The notes: generated by a model not told the origin, from the sequence alone. A DNA stretch of 64,000 nt from Gymnodinialimonas sp. 202GB13-11 (GCF_040932485.1 NZ_JBFRBH010000001.1:2046001-2110000), one strand, 5' to 3'. Numbered from the stretch's first letter, positions 46,125 through 56,445 are shown. Numbers and translations: made by a program.

Positions 46125-46586
46125 TTAGGTGCCATCTGTGGCGGTCATGACCTCATATGCCGATGATGCATCATTCAGGTGTCGTACTGCCGCTTCTCTT
46201 TCTTGAGGCGAGTATGCTGCTGCAATCCGTTCGATCTCTGCCGCGACACCGGCATAGATTGGCCCAAGTGTCTTAAATAGGAAGGGCGTCGGATAAACAA
46301 TGATCCCTCGCCGATCGTCCGGATCACGTTCGCGCTTCGCCAGGTTTGCCTTCTCCAGTCGGTCCAATAGGGTCGTAACGGACCCGGTGGTTAAGCCCAA
46401 TTCTGCTGCGATCGTGCTCGGCTTGACCGGCGCTTCGGCAAGCATGTTCAAACACCGCAAATCATTCCGGCTTACCCCCACAGTGTTGGCGGCCTTCGTG
46501 TCCAGTCGATCAATGCTCGCATACAGCCTGCGGCAAGCTGCGACGAGGTCTTGAGGCGTCGTTTCGTCAGGAGACGGCATTTCCAA
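46125..46586 (-). CDS. MarR-family regulator
   Basis: 153 residues. Winged helix-turn-helix: DLRCLNMLAEAPVKPSTIAAELGLTTGSVTTLLDRLEKANL, with the wing RERDPDDRRG, all typical of MarR. It diverges from the SRPBCC gene at 46670, with a perfect palindrome between them. Confidence 0.9.
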   Translation of the reverse strand: MEMPSPDETTPQDLVAACRRLYASIDRLDTKAANTVGVSRNDLRCLNMLAEAPVKPSTIAAELGLTTGSVTTLLDRLEKANLAKRERDPDDRRGIIVYPTPFLFKTLGPIYAGVAAEIERIAAAYSPQEREAAVRHLNDASSAYEVMTATDGT

Positions 46587-46604
46587 AACCCATTTAGCTT
46601 GACA

Positions 46605-46619
46605 ATCAAGTTACTTGAT
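46605..46619. promoter_or_regulatory. Candidate MarR operator
   Basis: ATCAAG-TTA-CTTGAT, a perfect 6-bp inverted repeat with a 3-base centre, the usual size for MarR sites. It lies 18 bases upstream of the marR start and next to a TTGACA/TATAGAT-like promoter (46599-46624) on the plus strand, so binding could block both genes. Confidence 0.7.
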
Positions 46620-46669
46620 ATAGATCATCGCCCAAGTAAAACCTGAACGCAAGAACCGTGGAGATTTAG

Positions 46670-47269
46670 ATGGAAATCGCGCTTTATGTCCTGCTGGGGC
46701 TGGCTGCCCTTATTGCCCTTTTGTCCGCGCTCGCGCCCATAAAGGTGGAGTACACCGAAGAGATCACGGTCGATGCACCTGTCGCAGACGTCTACGACGA
46801 CATTCGCCTTCAAGAGCACCTGATGCGTTGGTCGGCTTGGCCGAAAGAGACCAAATCAACCTGTACTGTCGAAGGCACGGACGGTGAAACAGGCGCCAAA
46901 ACGGTGTTCTTCACCAAAGGCAAACGGGTCGGACATCAGGAAGTTGTGCGTCTGAAAGAGAACGAAGAAGTCGTCCTCACTCTTGTTGGTCCTGGACCTC
47001 CACATAGGCCGAAACTTACGTTCGAACTGCGTGCCATGGGCGAGGGATGCACCCGCGTTCTTGCCCACTTCGTCAATGAACTGCCGCGCCCTTTCAACGC
47101 GATTTGGAAGTTCGCGGGTTTGACCAAATGGACGCGGGAGATGCATCGAAAGGACCTTGCAGGTCTCAAGGCATTTTCCGAGCCGCCGCACCGCGATATG
47201 AACGGTGACGTTGTTGGGCGCCCACCGAAGGGCGATAACCCGTACGAGCACAACAAACGGGCGGCGTGA
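46670..47269 (+). CDS. Membrane-anchored SRPBCC (START-like) protein
   Basis: 199 residues. One N-terminal membrane helix (LYVLLGLAALIALLSAL) is followed by a polyketide-cyclase/START-like domain: ITVDAPVADVYDDIRLQEHLMRWSAW, GPGPPHRPKLTFELRAMGEGCTRVLAHFV and a long C-terminal helix. It likely binds a hydrophobic ligand at the inner membrane. Regulation by the divergent MarR protein is inferred. Confidence 0.8.
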   Translation: MEIALYVLLGLAALIALLSALAPIKVEYTEEITVDAPVADVYDDIRLQEHLMRWSAWPKETKSTCTVEGTDGETGAKTVFFTKGKRVGHQEVVRLKENEEVVLTLVGPGPPHRPKLTFELRAMGEGCTRVLAHFVNELPRPFNAIWKFAGLTKWTREMHRKDLAGLKAFSEPPHRDMNGDVVGRPPKGDNPYEHNKRAA

Positions 47270-47648
47270 TTGACACATAAATTGCTTCGGAATCGGTTCT
47301 GATAAATCGACATTCGCGAAATAGCATTGAAATTTCGCTGTTTTTATCCGAATGGGTCTGGAGTTCGCGCTTGCAGCGAATGACTGCAAAGCGGGCTGCG
47401 GCCGCAGCATCCGAATTGGCTGCTGGATGTCGGCTATGGGCCGACTGCCGCCGCAACACTGGTGGTTCGCCCCTCATAAGAGGACTATCGTACCTTAGGC
47501 GACTTGATCAGCACGTTCTGCGTCGCTGCCTTGGCATTGGCGTGGCAATTTCGATTTCTGCCAATTGCAACAATGTGCCGATTTAGACAACTTTCGCCTC
47601 GCTCCGTCTTTCGCTCTTTAGGTAAGGCAACTACGGAACTGCTTGACA
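47270..47648. other. Non-coding stretch with dispersed-repeat copy
   Basis: No supported gene. Positions 47364-47399 carry the TTCGCGCTTGCAGCGAATG motif, shared with the inverted copy at 34163-34198 and a third copy near 40275. A TTGACAATG start context at 47643 belongs to the following kinase. Confidence 0.4.
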
Positions 47649-49004
47649 ATGAACTACAATCAGGAGCTCGACGCACTCTTCGTCGTTGACTTCGGTACTC
47701 CGCTGGAAACCGCCTTCCGAGTGCTCGGAATGTCCGTCGGTTCAGCATTGGTCTTCAAATACGTTGGATGGATAGCTGCGCCAGTTTGGGCCGTCGGGTT
47801 CTTTATGATGTTGGCGATTTATTGGCTGTTCCTGACCTATTGGCGGGGTCGAGCCAATCTGTGCGTTGTTCGAATGGCGCAGGTAGGTTTCCTGATTCAG
47901 GCGGCTTGGTTTTTGTGGTTCCCTGTCTTGATGGTGGTTTCGGGTGATGTCCCCCTCGCCGCAGCCGGGCTCACAATCATGGCGTGCATATATTTTTTCT
48001 TCATGCGCCAGTTCGACTATGAATTCTGGCTCGTTGTTGCGCGGATACTTTTGGTTGGCCTGTCTAGCGCCGTTGCGATCGGCGGTTTGGTTTTGCAGCT
48101 CGATGATGCACTCGCAATCGCTGGCTTGGGCTTCGCTTGGGTCGTGATGACTGCTTACTACGCCCAAGTGATGTTGGTTATTCGAACCGACAGACAGCAG
48201 GTCAAGCTTTCAGTGGAGAGGGCGGCGCAAAGCCAAAAGATGGAGGCACTAGGCCAAATGGCCGGAGGCGTCGCCCATGATTTTAACAACATTTTGGCTG
48301 CTGCTATGGGACACTTGGAGCTGGCACAGATCGAAGAAGACGAAGCTTCTCGCAATGACAGCCTAAAGCAAGCAAACGCCTCACTCGGTCGAGCTGCAAT
48401 TGTGATCAAGGACTTGTTACAATTCGCGCGCCCCAGTCTGCAAAGTAAGTCACAGCTGCCAGTCAACACTCTACTGACAAGGATCGAAGCGCTTTGTCGG
48501 TCTGCTCTACCAAGTTCCGTAACAATCGGTGTTTTTCCTTCGTCAACGCATCTCAGCGTCGAGGTCGAGGAAGACCATTTTCTCGCCGCGGCCATGAATT
48601 TGGTGATCAACGCGCACCAAGCGATGAATGGCTCAGGACGCATCGAATTGCGGGCGGAGGTAACTAGCCTATCCGACGATCAACGTGACCTTTCAGGTGA
48701 CCTATTGGAACCCGGATCTTATGTGGCCGTAACGGTCCGCGACAATGGGCCTGGAATCCCCATGGAGATTGCCGACAAGGTCGGCGCACCTTTCTTTACA
48801 ACGAAGTTGGAGGGCAAAGGCACTGGACTTGGACTCCCCATGGTAGCTGCCTTCGCTCGACGGGTTGGCGGCGGATTGATTTTGCGGAGCAAGCCAGGAG
48901 ACACTCGCTTTACACTGCTGATCCCGCAAAGAGATCGACACGAAGTCCAACGGAAACCCTCGGAGGGACCAAAGCCTCGGCTACACAACAAGGGGCGCGG
49001 CTAG
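47649..49004 (+). CDS. Orphan membrane sensor histidine kinase 1
   Basis: 451 residues. Six N-terminal membrane helices (~25-185), then HisKA with the H-box [13 protein letters not shown], and HATPase_c with NLVINAHQAM (N box), DNGPGIP (G1) and [10 protein letters not shown] (G2). No response regulator is adjacent. The layout, down to the N-terminal start (ELDALFVVDFGTPLETAFRVLG), parallels the kinase at 53148. The start is the ATG at 47649; a TTG two codons earlier is not needed. Confidence 0.88.
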   Translation: MNYNQELDALFVVDFGTPLETAFRVLGMSVGSALVFKYVGWIAAPVWAVGFFMMLAIYWLFLTYWRGRANLCVVRMAQVGFLIQAAWFLWFPVLMVVSGDVPLAAAGLTIMACIYFFFMRQFDYEFWLVVARILLVGLSSAVAIGGLVLQLDDALAIAGLGFAWVVMTAYYAQVMLVIRTDRQQVKLSVERAAQSQKMEALGQMAGGVAHDFNNILAAAMGHLELAQIEEDEASRNDSLKQANASLGRAAIVIKDLLQFARPSLQSKSQLPVNTLLTRIEALCRSALPSSVTIGVFPSSTHLSVEVEEDHFLAAAMNLVINAHQAMNGSGRIELRAEVTSLSDDQRDLSGDLLEPGSYVAVTVRDNGPGIPMEIADKVGAPFFTTKLEGKGTGLGLPMVAAFARRVGGGLILRSKPGDTRFTLLIPQRDRHEVQRKPSEGPKPRLHNKGRG

Positions 49005-49415
49005 CTAATACCACAAGCGAGTTGATATGAGCCGAGCCGAGTTTGCAAGAGACCCCAACTCTGGAGTACGGGGGAGCATTGCAAGCAAGCTGACCTCTAA
49101 GCGTCTGTGTTGCTGCAAGGGTGTTTAAGTGACCGCTTCTGGGAAGCTGCATCGCAGCGATGTTGACTGTCACGAACGTCATGTGTGGATGGCTCCTGCA
49201 TTGCAAGAGGTTTTTTGCGATTGCGATGGTCTGTCAGTACAGTCGTGTGTCCGGCCTTTTTGCGTGGCGGTTGCCACTGGCCCTGATGAGTTCCGCGAGT
49301 AAGGTTCCTATCGGCTAAACGACCTCGAAGGCCGCGACATTCGTCGGAGTGTCCTTACTCTTGGTTGACTTCGTTTCGCATCATCACAGCAAGCGTCTTG
49401 CATCTCTTGGCAGGA
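49005..49415. other. Gene-free stretch left of the IS110 transposase
   Basis: No supported gene. It probably includes the left end of the IS110 element, but without terminal repeats of IS6/IS3 type the border cannot be read. Confidence 0.4.
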
Positions 49416-50435
49416 TCAAGCGATCGGCTGCCGGTATTCCTCCCCCTTGGTCAAGATTGCCCAGATGATCCGGGCGGATTTGTTGGCCATGGCGACGGTG
49501 GCGAGCCTGAAGGGCTTCTGGTCGAGCAACTTCGCGGTCCAAATGTCAGCCTTCTCTGGCTTGTTCCTCGCCATGAGAGCCCGTGATGTCATCCCGACGA
49601 TCAGCAGCTTTCGGATGTAGCGGTCGCCTTTCTTTGTGATGCGCCCCAGACGTTCCTTGCCGCCGCTGGATTTATTGAGCGGCGTAAGGCCCAGCCACGC
49701 AGCAAAGTCGCGACCAGTCTCGAACTGTTTTGCATCGCCGATGGTGGCAACGACAGCTGAGGCTGTGATCGGGCCGATCCCTGGCAAGCGCATCAACCGC
49801 CTTGCATCGGCATCGAGCCAGGCGTGCTGCTCGATCAGCTTGGTCAGCCCATCGACACGTGCGTTGAGTCCATTCAGCTGATGGCACATCACGCCGAGGA
49901 TACCGTCCGCGATCTCGGGCATTTCCAACTGCTCTCCGGTTCCATGCTCTCCGGCGAACTTGGACACGGCCTCGATGCCGGTCGGCAGGATGTGACCAAA
50001 CTCGCGAAGGATGCTTCGGATCATGTTGACGACCTGGGTGCGCTGGCGGACAACCAGATCCCGGGCGCGGTGTATGGCAAGGACGGCCTGCTGGTCTTCC
50101 GATTTGATTTCGACGAAGCGCATCGTGGGGCGACGCACCGCTTCGCAAATCGCCTCGGCATCCGCCGCGTCGGTTTTGCCGCGCTTCACATAGGGTTTGA
50201 CATAGGCTGCTGGCATGAGCCTAACGTCATGGCCAAGCTTGCACAACTCGCGCGCCCAGTGATGGGATGAACCACAGGCCTCCATCCCAACAACGCAAGG
50301 CGGCAATGTCTCGAAGAAGCTAATCAGCTTCGCGCGTTTGATTTTCTTGTTGATGATCTTGCGCCCCGTTGCAGAAACACAGTGCACCTGAAAAACGTCC
50401 TTGGCCAAATCCAGGCCCACGGTCTTTACTGTCAT
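49416..50435 (-). mobile_element. IS110-family transposase (IS1111 group)
   Basis: 339 residues, apparently intact. The N-terminal DEDD RuvC-like domain (VGLDLAKDVFQVH, GMEACGSSHHW, KTDAADAEAI) and the C-terminal transposase-20 domain (LMRLPGIGPITASAVVATIGD, GRDFAAWLGLTP, with a Ser-rich KSSGGKERLGRIT) are both present. It has a good AAGGAG ribosome-binding site. Upstream, TGGCTCCT (50440-50447) and AGGAGCCA (50500-50507) form an inverted repeat, of the subterminal type seen in IS1111 elements. Confidence 0.92.
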
Positions 50436-50654
50436 TGGGTGGCTCCTTTCCTAGCAGTCGATGACAACTGCACTTTGGCACGTTCGATGCCGGTGGAGCA
50501 GGAGCCATCCACCTCATCCGCTTTGGACCGTCATCGAGTGAACTAACCAGACTACAAGCAGCGAATATATTCCGTCGGCCTCACCAATGCCAAGGAGCCC
50601 GAAGCCGTCGAAGGTAGGTTTTGGCAACGCCTAGAGTTTCCGAGTTCGACGGTT

Positions 50655-51599
50655 CTAAGCCCCGCGTGCTTCACCCATTTTGTCGAGCCGCTCGGCGAAG
50701 GTATGCTCTTCAATGCCCTCTGCTAAAGCGCGTCGAAAGAAGGCTGCTTGGGTTTCTGGAGCAAGACCGTTTTTCGGCGGATCACGATCAAGGTTGGTAG
50801 GGAACGAGTATCCTTCGGCAGTCGCGGAAATTGCGGCGGATAACTCAGCTGCATTGAGCGCGTCTTCCTGTTTGGCCCGAACCGCGTGTGGATAAAGCAG
50901 CTTGCACATCTTATCCCGGTCAACCGTTTCCATTGCGCGACCGAAAGCCGATGACATCTGCAAAAGGTTGGCGAAACGATGAATGTCTTGGCTCGTGTTC
51001 GCACCCGCCGCGTGAAACAGCGCGGGCGAGAAGAAAACCGCTTATAGTGCGCGGAAATCCTCGCGGCGCCATGCGGCATAACCTGGACGATAGGCTTGCG
51101 AGAAAGGCAGCAGTTTGGTCGGGCCGCTTTCCAAAGGCATGTCGCAATGTGCAACAGCTCCCTGAAGCGTCAGAATAGGCGAGACGTCGTGGACATGCGC
51201 AGGATAAGACGCGCTGACGGCTGGGGTTTGAAATCCCAGATGGTAGTCGCGATGCGCCTGCTGAGCTGCGCCGCCTGGGTGCACGAGGTTTACCTGCGCC
51301 GTCATCTGATAATTCGGCCCGAGCCAAGCTTCGCAGACTCCCGCGATAGAAGTGTTTGCGAAGTAGTTCAGAAAAACCTCGGGCGAGGCTTCGCAGAGCT
51401 TTTGAAGCGAATTCCAAATCCGATGGTTCGCTCCCGACGCTGCAAAATGATCGCCTCCGCCTCCGGTTCTCTGCTTCTCTTCCGCAATTATGGCTTCGTA
51501 GATGCGGGTTGCCTCATCCAGAACTTCTGTATCGGCAAAGGCTCCTTTCAAGGCCATAACCCCCGCACCGGAGCGCAGGACCTGCGCCCATTCCGCCAT
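50655..51599 (-). pseudogene. Phytanoyl-CoA dioxygenase family gene, broken
   Basis: The reading frame runs from the ATG at 51599 to a TAG at 50655, but a TAA at 51042-51044 interrupts it. Before the stop lie the PhyH motifs (AHRDYHLGFQTP with the HxD iron ligands, LESGPTKLLPFSQ). After it, in the same frame, are AVFFSPALFHAAGAN with the second His and SSAFGRAMETVDR. About 20 residues usually found between DFRAL and AVFF are missing, so a deletion probably created the stop. The original product was a non-heme Fe(II)/2-oxoglutarate hydroxylase. It diverges from the membrane-protein gene at 51651. Confidence 0.8.
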
Positions 51600-51650
51600 G
51601 ATCGCTCGACGGGTTGGGGCATCTACAATCGCATGACAAAGCGCTGACCC

Positions 51651-52175
51651 ATGCGGAAGCTCCTCCATTTCGTGCATGAAATCGGGACCATCATGTATGT
51701 GGGCGGCATCCTGTCCCAAATCGTGATTGGCATCCTGTTTACCCATGCCGCGCCCGAGGTGACGGTCACGGTCTACACCTACAAGCTGCAAAGTGCCTAC
51801 ATCCTGATCCTTCCTGGCCTGGGGCTGAAGATCGCGACTGACCTGATCCAATGGTTTGCTTGCCGGGAGAGGGCGTGTTCGATGCGGATCAAGTTGGCTT
51901 GCACCGCGTTCCTGACGATCAACGCCTTCGTGTTCCTCGTTCCGATGATGCCGGACCTTCTGGCACTGGCCGAGGCTTCCATCCCTGATGGCCATTTGAG
52001 TGATGCGTTTCTGAGCCTGGAGGGACGTGAACAACTGGTGGGGATGTCAAACGTTATTCCCTTGGCAGTGGAGATGATCATGGGGTCGTTCCGGCCCGCG
52101 ATTTCCAGGTCCGAGCGGGTCGCAACCCATGCGGTCCGAACACCGCCATCAGCGCGAAAACGCCGATATTATTAA
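51651..52175 (+). CDS. DUF2269-like membrane protein, altered C-terminus
   Basis: 174 residues, about four membrane helices (for example IGTIMYVGGILSQIVIGILF, ILILPGLGLKIATDLIQW, LACTAFLTINAFVFLVPMM). The sequence resembles DUF2269 predicted membrane proteins. The last ~25 residues (RSERVATHAVRTPPSARKRRYY) are polar and do not continue the family pattern. The gene ends 40 bases before the IS6 element, so its original 3' end was probably lost. Confidence 0.6.
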   Translation: MRKLLHFVHEIGTIMYVGGILSQIVIGILFTHAAPEVTVTVYTYKLQSAYILILPGLGLKIATDLIQWFACRERACSMRIKLACTAFLTINAFVFLVPMMPDLLALAEASIPDGHLSDAFLSLEGREQLVGMSNVIPLAVEMIMGSFRPAISRSERVATHAVRTPPSARKRRYY

Positions 52176-52214
52176 TACTATCAGTCCTTTAAATGGAGAT
52201 GGCTTGAGATAATT

Positions 52215-53035
52215 GGCGGTGCTGTCAGACGAATTCGAACTAATCTCAGCTAGGACAGTGGACCTGCCGCCCATTCAGCGAAAGGAGTCCGCCACTCGGA
52301 AAGAGTGGCGGTTCGGCTATGTTTGAAGTGGCTTTGACTTGATAGACTGCGGTCATGGTTGAAGTGGTTGGAGACAGATGCGTGAACGGAGGCGAACTTC
52401 TGCAGGCATCGCATTCGTCGGAACCGGAGCATTGCTCGCTCTCTTCGTCGAAACGGCAAGTGAGAATTCTCCTCTCGATTGTTGACCCAGCGACCAGTCT
52501 CTCGCATATTTGCGCCGCCTAGTTCCTTGAGAGCTGCGCCGTAAGAGCGGAGCCTATCAGTCACGACCACCTTGGGCCGGCCGTGCTTGCGCATCGCTTT
52601 TCTGCGGAATTTCAGTGCTGCCTTCTTGTCGCGGCGCTTGGTGACATAGCTTTCCAGCACCTCGCAATCGTGATCCACGGCTCGCCAGAGATAGTGCGTC
52701 CTGCCCGCGATCTTCACGAAAACCTCGTCCAAGTGCCAACGCCACTTGCTTGATTTCAAGCCCTCGATCCGCCGTTTCTTAATCTCCGACGCAAACATCG
52801 GGCCAAACCTCTGTCACCAATACCGCACCGTTTCATGGCAGACATCGATGCCGCGCTCATGGAGCAGATCCTCCACGGTTCTGAGCGAAAGTGGGAACCG
52901 CACGTAGTACATCACCGCGAGGCGGATGATCTCAGGGCTGGTTTTGAAGTAGCGAAATGCGGATGGGCTGGTCGTCTAGAAAGGCTACGAAACCACCCTG
53001 CCCTCTCCTAGCGATGCTCATCTGACAGGGCAATG
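52215..53035 (-). mobile_element. IS6-family element, copy 1 (decayed)
   Basis: About 820 bp, the usual IS6 size. The ends carry inverted TGTCAGA (52223-52229) and TCTGACA (53021-53027). The single transposase frame (52250-52969) reads FRYFKTSPEIIRLAVMYYV, LRTVEDLLHERGIDV, then RYW, a TGA stop at 52814-52816, then QRFGPMFASEI and the DDE domain (WHLDEVFVKIAGRTHYLWRAVD, VTDRLRSYG, NNREENSHLPFRRRER). The stop replaces an expected Trp and splits helix-turn-helix from catalytic domain. Confidence 0.85.
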
Positions 53036-53147
53036 CTTCTGCTATGACAGCGCACCAATCGATCCCGCTTATCTAGAAATTGCTTGCTTACCGCAGATGG
53101 AAGTGCACATCTAAGCTGCCAATGAGTATAGCAAAAACGCAACAGCC

Positions 53148-54455
53148 GTGCATCCCGTAGACTTTATCGATCCGCGTGACGAACTGGAAGAATTGTACCA
53201 GGCTGAATACGGCAATCCTGTTGACATTCTATTGCGCGGACTCGGTGTGCCTTTGGGTGCACTACTACTCCAACTGTACACAGGTTGGCTTGCCCCAGTT
53301 CTTTGGGTACTGATCTTTGCAGGTTTCCACGCAGTACAATGGCCCTTTCTTACTCTACGCAGGAAAGCGGCATCTCAGCTTGATGCAGTTGTCGGAGGCT
53401 TGCTCTTCATTGCCGTGCAAATCTCATTCCTATGGCTTCCAACAGTGTTGGCCGCAAACGACGACTCGAGTCTGATGCTCATCGGAATGATGGTTTTTGT
53501 GATTACAGCGATGTACCACGTTCGCCGGGCTGACCGGTCGAGGTGGCTCGTGCTAACACAAGTTGCCATATTTGCAACTTCGCTTGCCTACATTTCATAT
53601 GCATGCATTGAAAGAAGCGACGATCCAATTGTCCATGCGGGCGTCGTCATGGTCACATTGTTTGCCATCATCTTCATTTCCGTAACAATGCTTGGTGCCC
53701 ATCATCGGCGCCTTGAAATCATCCAAGCATCTGCAAACCTTGCACACGAACAAAAAATGTCTGCCATCGGCAAGCTGGCTGGTGGCGTTGCCCACGATTT
53801 CAACAATTCACTTACAGTCATCAAGGGAAATCTTGAGCTATTTGACGAAATCCATGAGGCAAGCGAGCGGAGAGAGGTGATGTCTGAAGCTCTACGTGCC
53901 GCTGAGCGCGCCGAAGGCGTAATTGAACAGCTACTGATCTACGCTCGCAAGGCACCTTCAAAATCGTCCAAAATAGATGCCAACAAAGCACTGGAGGATT
54001 TAGAGGCGTTTGGCCAAACGATGGTACCCGAACGAATCCAGCTTGATGTCACCAAACTACCGCACCCGGTGATGATTGAAGTCGATCACCGTCAGTTGTC
54101 GGCTGCGCTCCTGAACCTTGTGAAGAATTCAGTAGATGCCATTGAAGCTAACGGCACAATCGTCGCCAGCCTAGCGGTAAGTAACACAACCGCTTCTCGG
54201 AAAAAAGAGAGTGAAAGTGTGCCGGGCGACGGTAGATTTGTTACTTTCAGCGTGTTCGATACAGGGTCAGGCATTCCTCCTGAAATTCTAGGTAATGTCT
54301 CTGACCCTTTCTTCACGACGAAGGAACCTGGGAAGGGGACTGGCCTTGGACTTTCCATGGCCAGTGGGTTCGCAACGGAAAGTGGAGGGAAGATGGAAAT
54401 CGAAAGCACAAAATCCGGGACGTTAGTTTCGCTCATACTTCCGCTATACTTATGA
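53148..54455 (+). CDS. Orphan membrane sensor histidine kinase 2
   Basis: 435 residues from a GTG. Six N-terminal membrane helices, then [17 protein letters not shown] (H-box), [12 protein letters not shown] (N box), DTGSGIP (G1) and [14 protein letters not shown] (G2). It shares with the kinase at 47649 the N-terminal EL-x5[14 protein letters not shown] pattern and overall plan. No adjacent response regulator; its downstream neighbour on the other strand is an EAL protein. Confidence 0.88.
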   Translation: MHPVDFIDPRDELEELYQAEYGNPVDILLRGLGVPLGALLLQLYTGWLAPVLWVLIFAGFHAVQWPFLTLRRKAASQLDAVVGGLLFIAVQISFLWLPTVLAANDDSSLMLIGMMVFVITAMYHVRRADRSRWLVLTQVAIFATSLAYISYACIERSDDPIVHAGVVMVTLFAIIFISVTMLGAHHRRLEIIQASANLAHEQKMSAIGKLAGGVAHDFNNSLTVIKGNLELFDEIHEASERREVMSEALRAAERAEGVIEQLLIYARKAPSKSSKIDANKALEDLEAFGQTMVPERIQLDVTKLPHPVMIEVDHRQLSAALLNLVKNSVDAIEANGTIVASLAVSNTTASRKKESESVPGDGRFVTFSVFDTGSGIPPEILGNVSDPFFTTKEPGKGTGLGLSMASGFATESGGKMEIESTKSGTLVSLILPLYL

Positions 54456-54509
54456 CGCCTCCCCGAGGGCGGCCGCAAACCCAACGAGGTAGGTCCAGTG
54501 GCTGAACGG

Positions 54510-55274
54510 CTATGGCAGAGCATTGAGCCCCTCAAGATGGTTCCTTCTTTTCAAACTGTCTAGTAAGTTAGGCACCCTAGAACCTGGTACTGCTTCGAAA
54601 AAGAAGTGGCCTTGGACAAGGTCACATCCGAGGTCACTGATTGCTTCGAATTGAGTCTCGGATTCCACACACTCAGCTACCACCAGAACGCCCAGCGAAT
54701 GGGCAACCCCAACAATACCCTCAACTATCGCGGCCACTCGCCAGTTCACTAGAACGTCGTCGACGAACTCTCCGGCAATCTTGATCGCCGTGCATGGAAC
54801 GTCACGGAGAATGGAGAGAGACGATCCACCTGTCCCGAAGTCATCTAGCGCTATTTTGCAACCGAACGCCCGAGCGGCTTCAATGTTGGACAACTTCTTT
54901 TCGTAGGAATGGCCTGACAGAGCTGCCTCAGTTATCTCAATGGCCAGTGCCTTCGGATCCATATCGATACTTGTCAAACAGCAACTTAGTTTTTCTACGA
55001 AAGAGTCTGAGCCCAGACAGCCACTTCCAACATTCCAGCCGACGCTCTCAAACGACACGCCGTCCGCAATCCATTCCCTACAATTCTCGACCACCCTCTT
55101 AAGCATCAACCAATCAAATGCTGCCTCTCGTTCTGGGTTGCCTTTCATGCCATTCATGAATTTCGCTGGAGCATAAACACGTCCACCGCGGTTGTACCTC
55201 GCTAGCGCTTCCAATCCCTCAAAGCTTCCGGTCTGAACTCGGATCAACGGTTGAAAGTATGGCACAACCGGCAT
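54510..55274 (-). CDS. Stand-alone EAL-domain protein (c-di-GMP phosphodiesterase type)
   Basis: 254 residues, an EAL domain only. Visible positions: [34 protein letters not shown] and LVQGHFF. The NLS-type Asn is in WNVGS. The usual KID reads KIA, keeping the catalytic Lys but losing the Asp. It may hydrolyse c-di-GMP, or be a degenerate sensor. Convergent with histidine kinase 2 and divergent from the LysR gene. Confidence 0.87.
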   Translation of the reverse strand: MPVVPYFQPLIRVQTGSFEGLEALARYNRGGRVYAPAKFMNGMKGNPEREAAFDWLMLKRVVENCREWIADGVSFESVGWNVGSGCLGSDSFVEKLSCCLTSIDMDPKALAIEITEAALSGHSYEKKLSNIEAARAFGCKIALDDFGTGGSSLSILRDVPCTAIKIAGEFVDDVLVNWRVAAIVEGIVGVAHSLGVLVVAECVESETQFEAISDLGCDLVQGHFFFEAVPGSRVPNLLDSLKRRNHLEGLNALP

Positions 55275-55436
55275 GGCAAAAATCCCAGTTAAGGTTTCAT
55301 GGTGTTTCTAACGTGCATGAGCCAGCTGCGTCTTTGCAAAGTGGAACCCTACTCACTCGCGAGCTGGCTTTGTGTTGATGCTAGTGACACTAACAGCTAC
55401 GGAACAGCCAATCCATCGATGGGAGGGCAATTTCGT

Positions 55437-56351
55437 ATGCGAGAAATCGATATATATCGGCTGGACGCCCATTCGCTACGTGTATTCGTGACGGTTTTTG
55501 AACTGAACTCGGTGAGTCGAGCGGCAGGATCATTGAACCTTAATCAATCAACCGTGAGCCATACCTTGGACAAGCTTCGTTCGGCGCTCAGCGACCAGCT
55601 TTTCGTTAGAGCGGGTCGAGGGATCACTCCAACCGAAAAGGCAATTTCCATCATGCCAAGGATTCAGAGGATAGTAGCTGAATTTGAAGGATTGGAGGCA
55701 CCTGAAGAATTCGACCCAACATTGGAAACGAGACCGCTAAGGATCGCTATCTCGACGCCTGCTTTGATTGAAGACATGCGGGCACTACGGGCGGAGCTCA
55801 GATTTGTTGCGCCTAGATCAAGTCTTCACATTCGAAGGTTAGCCCCTCGTAGTGAAGTCAAAGCAATGTTGACGGAAGGCGAAGTCGATCTGGCGATTGC
55901 GGTTGCTGGTCTTCAATACTCGCCGGCCCTGAACAGCTGCCGGTATGGTCACGATGAGCTCGTGATCTTCTTTGACCCAACGGTGAGACCACCCATTACG
56001 AGCATTGAACAGTATTTTGATGCGTCGCACGCTGCGGTTGATTTCGGCGGCCACGCCAAAAGTGTTGTAGAGACCGCATTCGAAGAGAGGGGTTTCAAAC
56101 GTAGCTATAGTTTGCTGGCCCCAACTACCTCGATGCTGGGTGATTTGATGGTCGGCACGGAATTGGTAGCTACTATGCCAAAGCGACTCCGCGAAGCGGC
56201 GTTTGCCGGACTGGATTTTTGTCCAACTCCCTTCACATTGCCGAAACTCCAGTACGAGCTCGTTTGGCATAGGAGGTTGGATCATTCGGGACGCAACGTG
56301 TGGTTTCGCAGATTATTATTGAAAGTGAGTGCGCGCCTTCACAAACGCTAG
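55437..56351 (+). CDS. LysR-family regulator (NodD-like N-terminus)
   Basis: 304 residues from the ATG at 55437, with GGGAGG upstream; a longer in-frame version from 55299 adds 46 unlikely residues. Helix-turn-helix: LRVFVTVFELNSVSRAAGSLNLNQSTVSHTLDKLR, then LFVRAGRGITPTEKA. The effector domain follows (TRPLRIAISTPALIEDM). It diverges from the EAL gene. Confidence 0.88.
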   Translation: MREIDIYRLDAHSLRVFVTVFELNSVSRAAGSLNLNQSTVSHTLDKLRSALSDQLFVRAGRGITPTEKAISIMPRIQRIVAEFEGLEAPEEFDPTLETRPLRIAISTPALIEDMRALRAELRFVAPRSSLHIRRLAPRSEVKAMLTEGEVDLAIAVAGLQYSPALNSCRYGHDELVIFFDPTVRPPITSIEQYFDASHAAVDFGGHAKSVVETAFEERGFKRSYSLLAPTTSMLGDLMVGTELVATMPKRLREAAFAGLDFCPTPFTLPKLQYELVWHRRLDHSGRNVWFRRLLLKVSARLHKR

Positions 56352-56445
56352 CTCCCCACGGCCGCAAGAAGGTCCTCTGGTTCCGAAACGCACGGTCAAT
56401 TGATGGTCATGGCTTTGCATACCTACCGAAGAGTTATTGCACGCT

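Noticed and set aside
51600-52034. N-terminal extension of the dioxygenase frame to 52034
   Set aside because: This part is antisense to the membrane-protein gene at 51651 and has no dioxygenase features; I started the pseudogene at 51599.
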